12,270 nt of DNA from Pseudomonadota bacterium (GTDB lineage: Bacteria; Pseudomonadota; Gammaproteobacteria; Steroidobacterales; Steroidobacteraceae): NCBI GenBank assembly GCA_021826035.1, contig JAKBBE010000079.1, forward strand, positions 1 to 12,270. Reading direction: 5' to 3'. The notes beneath the pieces were generated by a model, which saw only the letters and a program-made list of their open reading frames with translations, made no database searches and was not told where the DNA came from. Numbering within the stretch: the first letter of the stretch is position 1; every line of letters starts with the position of its first letter. Shown piece by piece: positions 7,261-12,270 of the stretch. A program made the position numbers and the translations under genes.

Positions 7261-8078
7261 GCGGCCCCCTTTCGAGTGCCAAGCCGCGCGAGCACGTCTG
7301 CAATGTCTTCGCCGGCAAGCTGCGATCGGTAGACCGCCACTTCCCGGCCGGCCTTCTGCCAACGCGCAGCGCATCCAACCGCCGCGCGCATCCCGGCTTG
7401 GTCGTGGTCCGCATAGACCGCGAGGCAATCAATGCCCGGCAGCAGCGGAAACTCGGTCATGTTTCCTGCATCTACGGTTGCCCATATCGGGGCGAAGACG
7501 CGCGCGGAGACAAGGGCGGTTTCTATGCCCTCGGCGAGCGCGAGCCCGTAGGTCACGGCTTCGTCACGCCAGAGCCGAATCACGCCGCCTCTCTTGCGGT
7601 GGCCGGCAAGCAAGAGTTTGTCGCAATCAGTGCCGGCCTTGCCTTGGCCGTCAGTCGCCAGGCGCGTGAAGTGCAGGCTGATCGCCTTAGCAGTGCGAGC
7701 ATCGGTGACTCGCGCGCAGAGACTCGGCGGATACTGGCCACTCCCCGGGAGGAACCGCAGGTCAGAATCCGCAGGCGGCAACATGCAGCCGCGGCGCTCG
7801 AGGTAGGTTTGCCCGACCGTTCCGCGCAGCGGCAGCGTGCGCCGCCATATCGCCTCGGCGCGGTCGGACCAGTCGAGCGGCTCGGCCGACTTCGAGGTGT
7901 TAGAACGCGGCGCTGGCGCGATGCGCTCGAGGCGCGGCCGCTCGTGATTTTCAGCCGAGGTATAGCCGCAGCGGTGGCAGTACGCGACGGTGCCGCGTTC
8001 ATCGGTCGTGACAGCGAGCGCGGTATCCTTCGGCCCTCTGTTGCAGACTGGGCATGGGCCGCGGCGGGTGGCGGTCAT
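7257..8078 (-). CDS. Zinc-finger and Toprim primase-like protein
   Basis: The product is 273 residues from the ATG at 8078, with GAGGG about eight bases upstream and an ATGA overlap with a 19-codon leader frame. The frame is open to 8348, but the upstream part overlaps the AlpA-like gene and is rejected. Residues C9, C12, C34 and C37 make a C-x2-C-x21-C-x2-C finger (CPVC...CHRC) of the bacteriophage primase type. The Toprim part has ALAEGIETA with Glu183, and VYADHDQAG with Asp224 and Asp226, followed by GEDIADVLA (256-264). The central part, LERRG at about 93-97, fits DUF7146/Toprim_3-type proteins. These proteins make primers or otherwise initiate DNA synthesis with the adjacent helicase. 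The finger-Toprim order and the coupled helicase are strong support; primer synthesis itself is inferred. Confidence 0.88.
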   Translation of the reverse strand: MTATRRGPCPVCNRGPKDTALAVTTDERGTVAYCHRCGYTSAENHERPRLERIAPAPRSNTSKSAEPLDWSDRAEAIWRRTLPLRGTVGQTYLERRGCMLPPADSDLRFLPGSGQYPPSLCARVTDARTAKAISLHFTRLATDGQGKAGTDCDKLLLAGHRKRGGVIRLWRDEAVTYGLALAEGIETALVSARVFAPIWATVDAGNMTEFPLLPGIDCLAVYADHDQAGMRAAVGCAARWQKAGREVAVYRSQLAGEDIADVLARLGTRKGAA

Positions 8079-8134
8079 GGCCGCGTCCCTCGCGCGAGTC
8101 GCGCGCTCGTCGTGTTTTGGTGTAAAGTTGACAC
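8075..8134 (-). CDS. Probable 19-residue leader peptide of the primase gene
   Basis: A GTG at 8134 with GAGG seven bases upstream opens a 19-residue frame, VSTLHQNTTSARLARGTRP. It ends in a TGA that overlaps the ATG of the primase-like gene (ATGA, 8078-8075). The start codon lies inside the near-palindrome at 8120-8134. A good ribosome site, an NTGA junction like those of the rest of the operon, and the lack of any other explanation for the 119-base gap favour translation. The peptide may simply couple ribosomes into the primase gene. It is too short for composition statistics, so confidence is limited. Confidence 0.45.
   Translation of the reverse strand: MSTLHQNTTSARLARGTRP
8120..8134. promoter_or_regulatory. 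Near-palindromic operator-like site GTGTAAAGTTGACAC
   Basis: The 15-mer reads GTGT-N-AA-N-TT-N-ACAC on both strands, with only the three N positions breaking symmetry. It lies between the AlpA-like gene and the primase-like gene and includes the GTG of the leader frame. It could be an operator for the AlpA-like protein, but some of its conservation may simply reflect the leader start. No convincing -10/-35 pair is seen next to it. Confidence 0.35.
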
Positions 8135-8197
8135 GTTGGGACCTCTTGCGAGAGCCGCGTACCTTGGCCGGGCGCGGCTTTCGCGTTTCTGATGCGG

Positions 8198-8434
8198 TTA
8201 GGCGGCGTTTTTCGGTCGGCGGGGGCGACCAGCGGCGAGTAGCCGCTCGCGCGCAGCCAGATAGTCGCCGCGCCGCCAGACAGCGCGGCCACCAACATAT
8301 CCGGCGGGCGGCGGTAGTCGGCCATCCGCGACCATGTCGCGTCGGCATCGGTCGGTGATCCCTAAATCAGCGTCGATGGCGGGTCCCGACACGAGCGCGT
8401 TGGCGGGGTCGAGAGTTAAAGTGTCGGTCGGCAT
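8198..8434 (-). CDS. AlpA/excisionase-like small DNA-binding protein
   Basis: The product is 78 residues from the ATG at 8434, with GGAG five bases upstream. Residues about 20-66 (DADLGITDRCRRDMVADGRL, then a loop and GGRAVWRRGDYLAARERLLA) have the AlpA-type layout: a first helix, a turn, a recognition helix with RRDM, then a beta-wing with a tryptophan and a final helix. Here LPPPAGYVGGRAVW matches the usual FPxPxxxxGRxxxW wing. AlpA-like proteins activate or repress genes of phages and satellites, often those next to primase genes, which fits this position. A palindrome at 8491-8514 upstream and another site at 8120-8134 downstream are candidate targets. No integrase is visible. Confidence 0.75.
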   Translation of the reverse strand: MPTDTLTLDPANALVSGPAIDADLGITDRCRRDMVADGRLPPPAGYVGGRAVWRRGDYLAARERLLAAGRPRRPKNAA

Positions 8435-8490
8435 GTTCGCTCCATCTCCGGCAATTGCCGTTTGATGGGCGCAGCTTCATGCTTTATCGA

Positions 8491-8514
8491 TTGGACATCC
8501 CGCGCGATGTCCAA
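8491..8514. promoter_or_regulatory. 9-bp perfect inverted repeat upstream of AlpA-like gene
   Basis: TTGGACATC (8491-8499) and its exact reverse complement GATGTCCAA (8506-8514) flank a six-base CCGCGC centre. The site is 57 bases upstream of the AlpA-like start and 14 bases after the stop of the 68-residue gene. No T-run follows, so an operator bound by a dimeric regulator fits better than a terminator. The binding protein is unknown. Confidence 0.5.
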
Positions 8515-8527
8515 CTATCTGCGGGTG

Positions 8528-8734
8528 CTATTTCTTGGGCGCGAGAATGCGGCCGATCTGCTTCGGGCTTATCTGCGCCCACTTGCCGACCCGTCGTTTG
8601 ATATCGGCCGGCTTCAGATTCGGATGGTCCCGCAGCAATCGCCGCGCGTGCTCGCGGATGAGCCGGTCCCGCGCGGGGATGTCGACGGCCTGCTTGAGCG
8701 GATGACCATTGGGCAGCTCGTCGAGCTTCGCCAT
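8528..8734 (-). CDS. Small basic protein (68 aa), possibly cut or orphaned by the transposon
   Basis: The frame runs from the ATG at 8734 to a TAG at 8528. The product is Lys/Arg-rich, with helices ARDRLIREHARRLLRDHPNL and PADIKRRVGKW, then ISPKQIGRIL, which has HTH-like spacing and may bind nucleic acid. No family is recognised. The start codon lies three bases from the left end of the transposon (8738), so any native ribosome site or N-terminal extension has been replaced by transposon sequence. No Shine-Dalgarno site is visible now. An in-frame TAG sits inside the inverted repeat, so no longer fusion exists. The gene could be intact at the protein level but lack its own promoter, or be truncated at its N-terminus. 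Confidence 0.55.
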   Translation of the reverse strand: MAKLDELPNGHPLKQAVDIPARDRLIREHARRLLRDHPNLKPADIKRRVGKWAQISPKQIGRILAPKK

Positions 8735-8737
8735 AGC

Positions 8738-8774
8738 TGTCAGCGGCGATCTGATTACCGGCTAATTCCGGCGG
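8738..8774 (+). repeat. Left terminal inverted repeat of the IS21-type element
   Basis: It begins TGTCAGCGGCGATCTGATTA and matches the reverse complement of the right end at 25 of 37 positions without gaps, including nine of the first ten. The 5'-TGT start is common at IS21-family ends. Confidence 0.7.
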
Positions 8775-8927
8775 TCCGAACGTCGAGGTTTTCTTCGCCC
8801 GTATTCTTCGGGTGAGATTTGTCTAAATCGTTTTGTTCTCTTGGATTTGGTGTCGTCGCGGCGCGCGCGGGGGCCACCTGGCGGTGCTGTGCTGGTGAGC
8901 GAAGATGCGCTCCAAATCGGGGGAGCG

Positions 8928-9419
8928 ATGCCAAATCAGAGACCAAGCAAGTGCCGGTGCTGTGGGGAGTTATTCGTGCCGGACGTGCGCAACCGCGGGC
9001 GGCAGCAGTACTGCCCGAAGCGCAGTTGCCGGGCGGCGGGAAAGGCGGCGCGCCAGCGCCGATGGCTGGCGAAGCCGGAGAATCAAAATTACTTCCGTGA
9101 GGCCGATCACGCCGCTCGGGTACGCGAATGGCAACACACGCACCCGGGGTACTGGCGCAACACGACGCGCTACAAGCGCCGTACCTTACAAGACGCCCAT
9201 CGGATGCAAGTCATTGAACCGCCTGCAGATAGTGCCGCTTTGGCCTTACAAGACGCGCTGCGCCTGCAAGGTCCTGTTCTCATTGGTTTAATCGCCCATT
9301 TGAGCGACTCAACCTTACAAGAGGACATCGCGCAGACCTCTCGCCGGTTGCTACAACTGGGGCAAGACATCCTTTCGGGCGGAACAAGCAATGCCCCGCA
9401 AACGAGTGCTGCGCCCTGA
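8928..9419 (+). CDS. Cys-rich finger protein, first accessory gene of the IS21-type element
   Basis: The product is 163 residues from the ATG at 8928, which has GGGGAG just upstream at short spacing; a GTG at 8895 and a TTG at 8841 are in frame but add no motif. Residues C9, C12, C29 and C34 (KCRCCGELFVPD...QYCPKRSC) look like a small zinc-binding finger. A basic stretch with AARQRRWLAKPENQNYF and HTHPGYWR follows, typical of small DNA-binding proteins. The C-terminal half has three copies of a T/A-L-Q-D/E motif (residues about 86-89, 106-109, 129-132) and leucine-rich helices ending RRLLQLGQDIL. It overlaps the next gene by 29 bases. Several TTA leucine codons make its codon use less GC-rich than istA or the phage genes. 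Zinc binding and DNA binding are inferred; its role in transposition is unknown. Confidence 0.75.
   Translation: MPNQRPSKCRCCGELFVPDVRNRGRQQYCPKRSCRAAGKAARQRRWLAKPENQNYFREADHAARVREWQHTHPGYWRNTTRYKRRTLQDAHRMQVIEPPADSAALALQDALRLQGPVLIGLIAHLSDSTLQEDIAQTSRRLLQLGQDILSGGTSNAPQTSAAP
9184..9322 (+). repeat. Three direct CCTTACAAGA repeats inside the finger gene
   Basis: CCTTACAAGACGC occurs at 9184-9196 and 9244-9256, exactly 60 bases apart, and CCTTACAAGA at 9313-9322. Each encodes LQ(D/E) in frame with the same TTA CAA codons. Subterminal direct repeats bind IstA in classical IS21, so these could be binding sites, or they may be protein repeats that have not yet diverged. Confidence 0.5.
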
Positions 9420-9801
9420 TCGACTACGCCGGGTCCCGCCGCAGTTCAGCTGGATCGATCAACGGCTGGTGCGCGAGGGGCACATCGAACGGTGCGATGT
9501 GCCAGCGCTGGCGCTGTATCTGGTATTGGTCATCGTCGCCGATGCGCAGGGCTTGAGTTACTACGGCGAGGCGAACCTGGGGCGACTGCTATCGATGCCG
9601 CCGGCGCGTGTGCTGCAGGCGCGAGCCGATCTGATGCGCCTCGATCTGATCGCATATGAAGCTCCGATCTATCAAGTACTCGGGCTCGATGCGCCACCGC
9701 CGACGCGTGTACCCGACGTACACGGCCTCGAGTACCGCCTCGCGCAGCTGCACGCGAGCCTCGAGCGTAGACGCTGTGCGGATGGCGCAGCGCGTTCATG
9801 A
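9391..9801 (+). CDS. Winged-helix-like protein, second accessory gene of the IS21-type element
   Basis: The product is 136 residues. The ATG at 9391 lies inside the end of the finger gene, and the TGA overlaps the istA start (ATGA at 9798). The basic N-terminus MPRKRVLRPDRLRRVP is followed by a helical domain: FSWIDQRLVREGHIERCDVP, ALALYLVLVIVADAQGLSYY, then GEANLGRLLSMPPARVLQARADLMRLDLI. This resembles winged-helix replication-initiator or phage O-like N-terminal domains, in which a helix-turn-helix is followed by the strand pair IAYEAPIYQVL. DNA binding is likely but inferred. The overlaps with both neighbours mean it is co-translated with the transposition genes, so a role in target choice, regulation or end recognition is possible; none is shown. 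Confidence 0.75.
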   Translation: MPRKRVLRPDRLRRVPPQFSWIDQRLVREGHIERCDVPALALYLVLVIVADAQGLSYYGEANLGRLLSMPPARVLQARADLMRLDLIAYEAPIYQVLGLDAPPPTRVPDVHGLEYRLAQLHASLERRRCADGAARS

Positions 9802-11267
9802 TCGACTACGAGACGTACTGCAAGATCCGCGATCACCGTGATCGACAGGGCCTGTCGATCACGCAGACTGCCCGCGCCCTGGGCTTGCACCCCGAGACGG
9901 TGGCAAAGTGGTCGCGGCGCGAGCGCTATGAACAGCGTGTGCCGGTCAAACGCGGTAGTCAGCTGGACCCGTACAAGGGGCTCATCGTGCGCTGGCTCGA
10001 GGCGCACCCGTTGAGCGCGCAGCAGATCTTCCAGCGGCTGCGGGAAGCGGGATATTCCGGCGGGCTCACCATCGTCAACATGTACGTGCGCCGGATCCGC
10101 CCGCCCAAACGCAAGGCGTTCCTGAAACTCACCTTCGCGCCCGCGGAATGCGCCCAGATCGACTGGGGCGAATACGGCTCGATCAGCGTGGGGTCCACGC
10201 GCCGGCGCCTGAGCTTCTTCGTGATGGTGCACTGCTACTCGCGTCAGATGTACGTGGAGTTCACCGTCTCTCAGACCATGGAGCACTTCCTGGGCTGCCA
10301 TGAACGGGCCTTTGCCGTGCTCGGGGTGCCCACCAAAATCATGGTGGACAACCTCAAATCCGCGGTGCTGCGCCGCCTGGCCGGCGTCGCGCCGGTGTTC
10401 AACCCGCGCTATCTGGACTACGCGCGTCATCATGCCTTCCAGATCGTCCCCTGCAATGTCGCCGCCGGCAACGAGAAGGGCCGGGTCGAGTCCGGTGTCG
10501 GTTACGTGAAGAAAAACTTCCTCAATGGCACCGAGTTCACCGACTTCTCGGCTGTCAACCCGGCCGCGCAAGCGTGGCTGAATGAGATCTCCAACGTGCG
10601 CATCCATGGCGAGACCCATCGGCGTCCCGTGGACCTCTTTGCCGAGGAACGCGCGTCCCTACGCACCGCGAATCCCAATCCCTATGACCTGGCGCGGGTG
10701 CTGCAGCTGCGTGCGTCCAGTCAGTTCCGCATCACCCTGGATACCAACCGCTACTCGGTACCGGCCGAGTTCGCCAACCAGCCCGTGACCGTGAAGGCGT
10801 ATCCGGAGCGAGTCTGCATTTACCACCAGGAGCGGCTCATCGCCCGGCATGTTCGCAGCTTCGATCGGCACCAGGACATCGAGGATCCCGACCATCCCAA
10901 GGCGCTGCTCGAGCAGCGCAAGAGCGCCCGCGAGCAGCGCCTGCTCTCGCAGTTCCTGGCGCTCTCGATCAAGGCGCCGGCGTATTACGAGGGCCTCGTG
11001 GCCCGGCGCTTCAACGCTCGCGGACACGCCCGAAAAATCCTCGCCCTCGCCGAGATCTACGGCAGGGAGGCCTGTTGCCGCGCCATCGACGATGCGCACG
11101 CCTTCAATGCCTTCTCCAGCGAATACATCGCCCATCTGCTCGAGTCGCGGGCACGCACCCCCTCGCAGCCGACCAGTCCGCTGTCTCTGACGCGCCGCGC
11201 CGACCTGCTGGAGATCGAACTACCCGAGCCCGACCTGTCCATCTATGAGGTAGGCGACCATGAGTGA
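9798..11267 (+). CDS. istA: IS21-family transposase IstA (DDE recombinase)
   Basis: The product is 489 residues, close to the usual IstA size. Residues 18-42 form a helix-turn-helix (GLSITQTARALGLHPETVAKW) that would bind the transposon ends. The rve/RNase H-fold core has the catalytic triad D122 (AQIDWGEYG), D184 (IMVDNLKS) and E231 (NEKGRVES), spaced 61 and 46 residues apart. A Mu-type C-terminal beta domain follows (about 315-370, RYSVPAEFANQPVTVKAYPE). IstA cuts and joins DNA at the TGT...ACA ends, with IstB as regulator. The ATG lacks a good ribosome site and relies on the ATGA overlap with the gene before it; istB starts eight bases before its stop. All catalytic residues are present, so the enzyme may be active. 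Confidence 0.95.
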   Translation: MIDYETYCKIRDHRDRQGLSITQTARALGLHPETVAKWSRRERYEQRVPVKRGSQLDPYKGLIVRWLEAHPLSAQQIFQRLREAGYSGGLTIVNMYVRRIRPPKRKAFLKLTFAPAECAQIDWGEYGSISVGSTRRRLSFFVMVHCYSRQMYVEFTVSQTMEHFLGCHERAFAVLGVPTKIMVDNLKSAVLRRLAGVAPVFNPRYLDYARHHAFQIVPCNVAAGNEKGRVESGVGYVKKNFLNGTEFTDFSAVNPAAQAWLNEISNVRIHGETHRRPVDLFAEERASLRTANPNPYDLARVLQLRASSQFRITLDTNRYSVPAEFANQPVTVKAYPERVCIYHQERLIARHVRSFDRHQDIEDPDHPKALLEQRKSAREQRLLSQFLALSIKAPAYYEGLVARRFNARGHARKILALAEIYGREACCRAIDDAHAFNAFSSEYIAHLLESRARTPSQPTSPLSLTRRADLLEIELPEPDLSIYEVGDHE

Positions 11268-12036
11268 TGAGAACCAGACCGACGATGGAATCCCGGAGAG
11301 CGACTCGCTGACCAAACTCTTGCTGCGTCTGCAGCTGCCCTATATCCGTGCCCATTACCATGAGCTGGCGCAGACCGCCGTCGAACAGCAGTGGGGACAC
11401 CTTGAGTACCTGCAGCACCTGATCGAGGCCGAGGTCGCACGGCGCGAGGACAAAAGCCTTGCCCAGCGCATCCGTCGAGCCCGCTTCCCGCTCACCAAAA
11501 CCCTCGATCAGTTCCAGTGGAACTGGCCGAAAAAGATCAACCGACCGCAAATCCAGAATCTGTTCCGCCTGAACTTCATCGAGCAGAAGTCCAACGCCAT
11601 CTTCTTGGGCGGCGTCGGTCTGGGGAAGACTCATCTGTGCATCGCCCTCGGCCACGCGGCTTGCGTGCGCGGCTACTCGGTGCTCTTCACCACCGCCATC
11701 GACATCATCCACACGCTGTCGGCTGCCGCCGCCACCGGTTCTCTCAAGCGCACTATGCAACGCTACCTGAAACCAAAACTATTGGTCGTGGACGAACTCG
11801 GATATCTCCCCATCGACAAGCTCGGCGCCGACCTGCTCTTCCAGATCATCTCCGAACGCTACGAGCGCGGCGCCATCCTCATGAGCACCAATCGCGCCTT
11901 CAAAAACTGGCCGGAAATCTTCAACAACGACACCACGCTGACCTCCGCGCTCCTCGATCGCCTACTGCATCACGCCGATACCTGCGTCGTCGAGGGCAAA
12001 AGCTACCGCGCCAAGGATCACATCCCGGAGGCTTGA
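11260..12036 (+). CDS. istB: IS21-family helper ATPase IstB (AAA+)
   Basis: The product is 258 residues, the normal IstB length. Walker A is GGVGLGKTH (117-125), Walker B is LLVVDELGY (174-182), and a sensor-like MSTNRAFKNWPEIF (208-221) and LLDRLLHHA (231-239) complete the DnaC/DnaA-type AAA+ core. The N-terminal helical region (about 15-110) is the IstB-like domain that contacts DNA and IstA. IstB assembles on target DNA, bends it and stimulates strand transfer by IstA. The ATG has GAGG nine bases upstream and overlaps the istA stop by eight bases. No frameshift or lost motif is seen. A long frame in another phase across its 3' half is a shadow. Confidence 0.95.
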   Translation: MSDENQTDDGIPESDSLTKLLLRLQLPYIRAHYHELAQTAVEQQWGHLEYLQHLIEAEVARREDKSLAQRIRRARFPLTKTLDQFQWNWPKKINRPQIQNLFRLNFIEQKSNAIFLGGVGLGKTHLCIALGHAACVRGYSVLFTTAIDIIHTLSAAAATGSLKRTMQRYLKPKLLVVDELGYLPIDKLGADLLFQIISERYERGAILMSTNRAFKNWPEIFNNDTTLTSALLDRLLHHADTCVVEGKSYRAKDHIPEA

Positions 12037-12049
12037 TCCGGGCGAGTCC

Positions 12050-12103
12050 AAAAACCGTCTTTCCCCATCCCGCACCGCCCCAGCCCTCGGCATCACGGTT
12101 TTT
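12050..12103. repeat. Subterminal inverted repeat AAAAACCGT / ACGGTTTTT
   Basis: AAAAACCGT (12050-12058) is exactly complementary to ACGGTTTTT (12095-12103), with 36 bases between. It lies between the istB stop and the right terminal repeat. It could act as a transcript-ending structure with a short T-run after istB, or as a pair of IstA-binding sites. No function can be shown from sequence alone. Confidence 0.4.
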
Positions 12104-12106
12104 AAC

Positions 12107-12143
12107 CCGCCCGAAATCAGCGGTGTTCGCACTGCCGCTAACA
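12107..12143 (-). repeat. Right terminal inverted repeat of the IS21-type element
   Basis: Read inward on the minus strand, it begins TGTTAGCGGCAGTGCGAACA and pairs with the left end at 25 of 37 positions. The plus strand ends in GCCGCTAACA at 12143. It marks the element's outer boundary. Confidence 0.7.
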
Positions 12144-12270
12144 CGAGTCCCTGGACGGCGGCGAGGTCCCTGACCTCAAAGCGCTCGCAGAGCGCTTCGC
12201 TCCCGATCCGGACCGCCTACCGGAAGTTGTCGTGCAGCTCGCGCCGCTGTCGGCCTACGAGGCGCTCATC
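12142..12270 (+). pseudogene. Open fragment resembling the C-terminus of another IS21-type IstA
   Basis: A 43-codon frame runs from a stop inside the right inverted repeat to the window edge with no start of its own. It reads in part VPDLKALAERFAPDP, then RLPEVVVQLAPLSAYEALI. The pattern of L..L..RF.P, then P.V.V.L..L..Y..L is one I associate with C-terminal tails of IS21-type transposases, but this is recalled and weak. If right, the 3.4-kb element lies inside or next to a second IS21-like copy whose front part is missing from the left flank. It could instead be the end or the middle of an unrelated gene that continues to the right. Confidence 0.35.

Larger units (their letters stand above)
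8738..12143 (+). mobile_element. IS21-family-type transposon with two accessory genes (3406 bp)
   Basis: The boundaries are set by imperfect 37-bp inverted repeats, beginning TGTCAGCGGC on the left and TGTTAGCGGC on the right. It encodes four plus-strand genes with overlapping ends: a Cys-rich finger protein, a winged-helix-like protein, IstA and IstB. Typical IS21 elements carry only istA and istB in about 2-2.6 kb; the excess here is the two front genes. I have a general memory of similar finger and HTH genes next to IS21 transposases but cannot verify it here. No target-site duplication is seen: AGC lies left of the left end and CGAG right of the right end. The left flank is a phage gene; the right flank may be a remnant of another istA. 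Confidence 0.8.

Noticed and set aside
5634..8192. Long plus-strand frames opposite the helicase and primase genes
   Set aside because: Arg/Ala/Ser-rich translations with no motifs; the minus strand has complete Walker, finger and Toprim motifs.
8819..8847. Sigma-70 promoter for the transposon operon (TTGTCT, 17 bases, TGGATT)
   Set aside because: The -35 is fair, but the -10 matches the consensus poorly, so I do not claim it.
8734..12147. Target-site duplication flanking the transposon
   Set aside because: No 4-8 bp match is found between the bases just outside the two ends.
11517..12173. Second long plus-strand frame across istB
   Set aside because: It is out of phase with intact IstB motifs and has no domain of its own.
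1..12270. tRNA, rRNA or attachment sites
   Set aside because: No cloverleaf, rRNA-like stretch or tRNA-end duplication was recognised by eye; a covariance search would be needed to exclude them fully.

Overview
This is a GC-rich window with two blocks that do not belong together. Codon use and protein style suggest a member of the Pseudomonadota, but this is inference; nothing in the window fixes the taxon. The left two thirds (1 to about 8734) is one minus-strand operon of phage type. The right third (8738-12143) is a plus-strand transposon of the IS21 family that carries two extra genes ahead of the usual istA-istB pair.

Read in the direction of transcription (right to left), the operon starts with a small basic protein (8734-8528) and a small AlpA/excisionase-like DNA-binding protein (8434-8198). 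Next come a probable 19-residue leader ORF (8134-8075), a zinc-finger/Toprim primase-like protein (8078-7257) and a RecA-fold helicase-type ATPase (7260-5875). A 228-base non-coding stretch follows, with 9-bp repeats in both orientations around a strong hairpin; it is the best candidate for a replication origin or an RNA control element. After that lie small genes of mostly unknown function (5646-4611), a helix-turn-helix excisionase-like protein (4578-4381), an 81-residue protein, a small-terminase-like protein (4139-3828), a previously uncalled 55-residue protein (3831-3664), and two large Ala/Pro/Gly-rich proteins that look virion-associated (3661-1865, and 1868 running off the left edge). 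Nearly all junctions after the leader are NTGA start/stop overlaps, so the operon is tightly coupled. No large terminase, portal or capsid gene is present.

The transposon has 37-bp imperfect terminal inverted repeats (8738-8774 and 12107-12143) and is 3406 bp long. It encodes a Cys-rich finger protein, a winged-helix-like protein, IstA (DDE recombinase, D122/D184/E231) and IstB (AAA+ ATPase). All four ORFs overlap, so the first two appear to be part of the element and not chance neighbours. Its left end lies 3 bp before the start codon of the first phage gene. The right end abuts a fragment that may be the C-terminus of another IstA. No target-site duplication is visible, so the flanks have probably been rearranged, or the contig was mis-joined at the IS.
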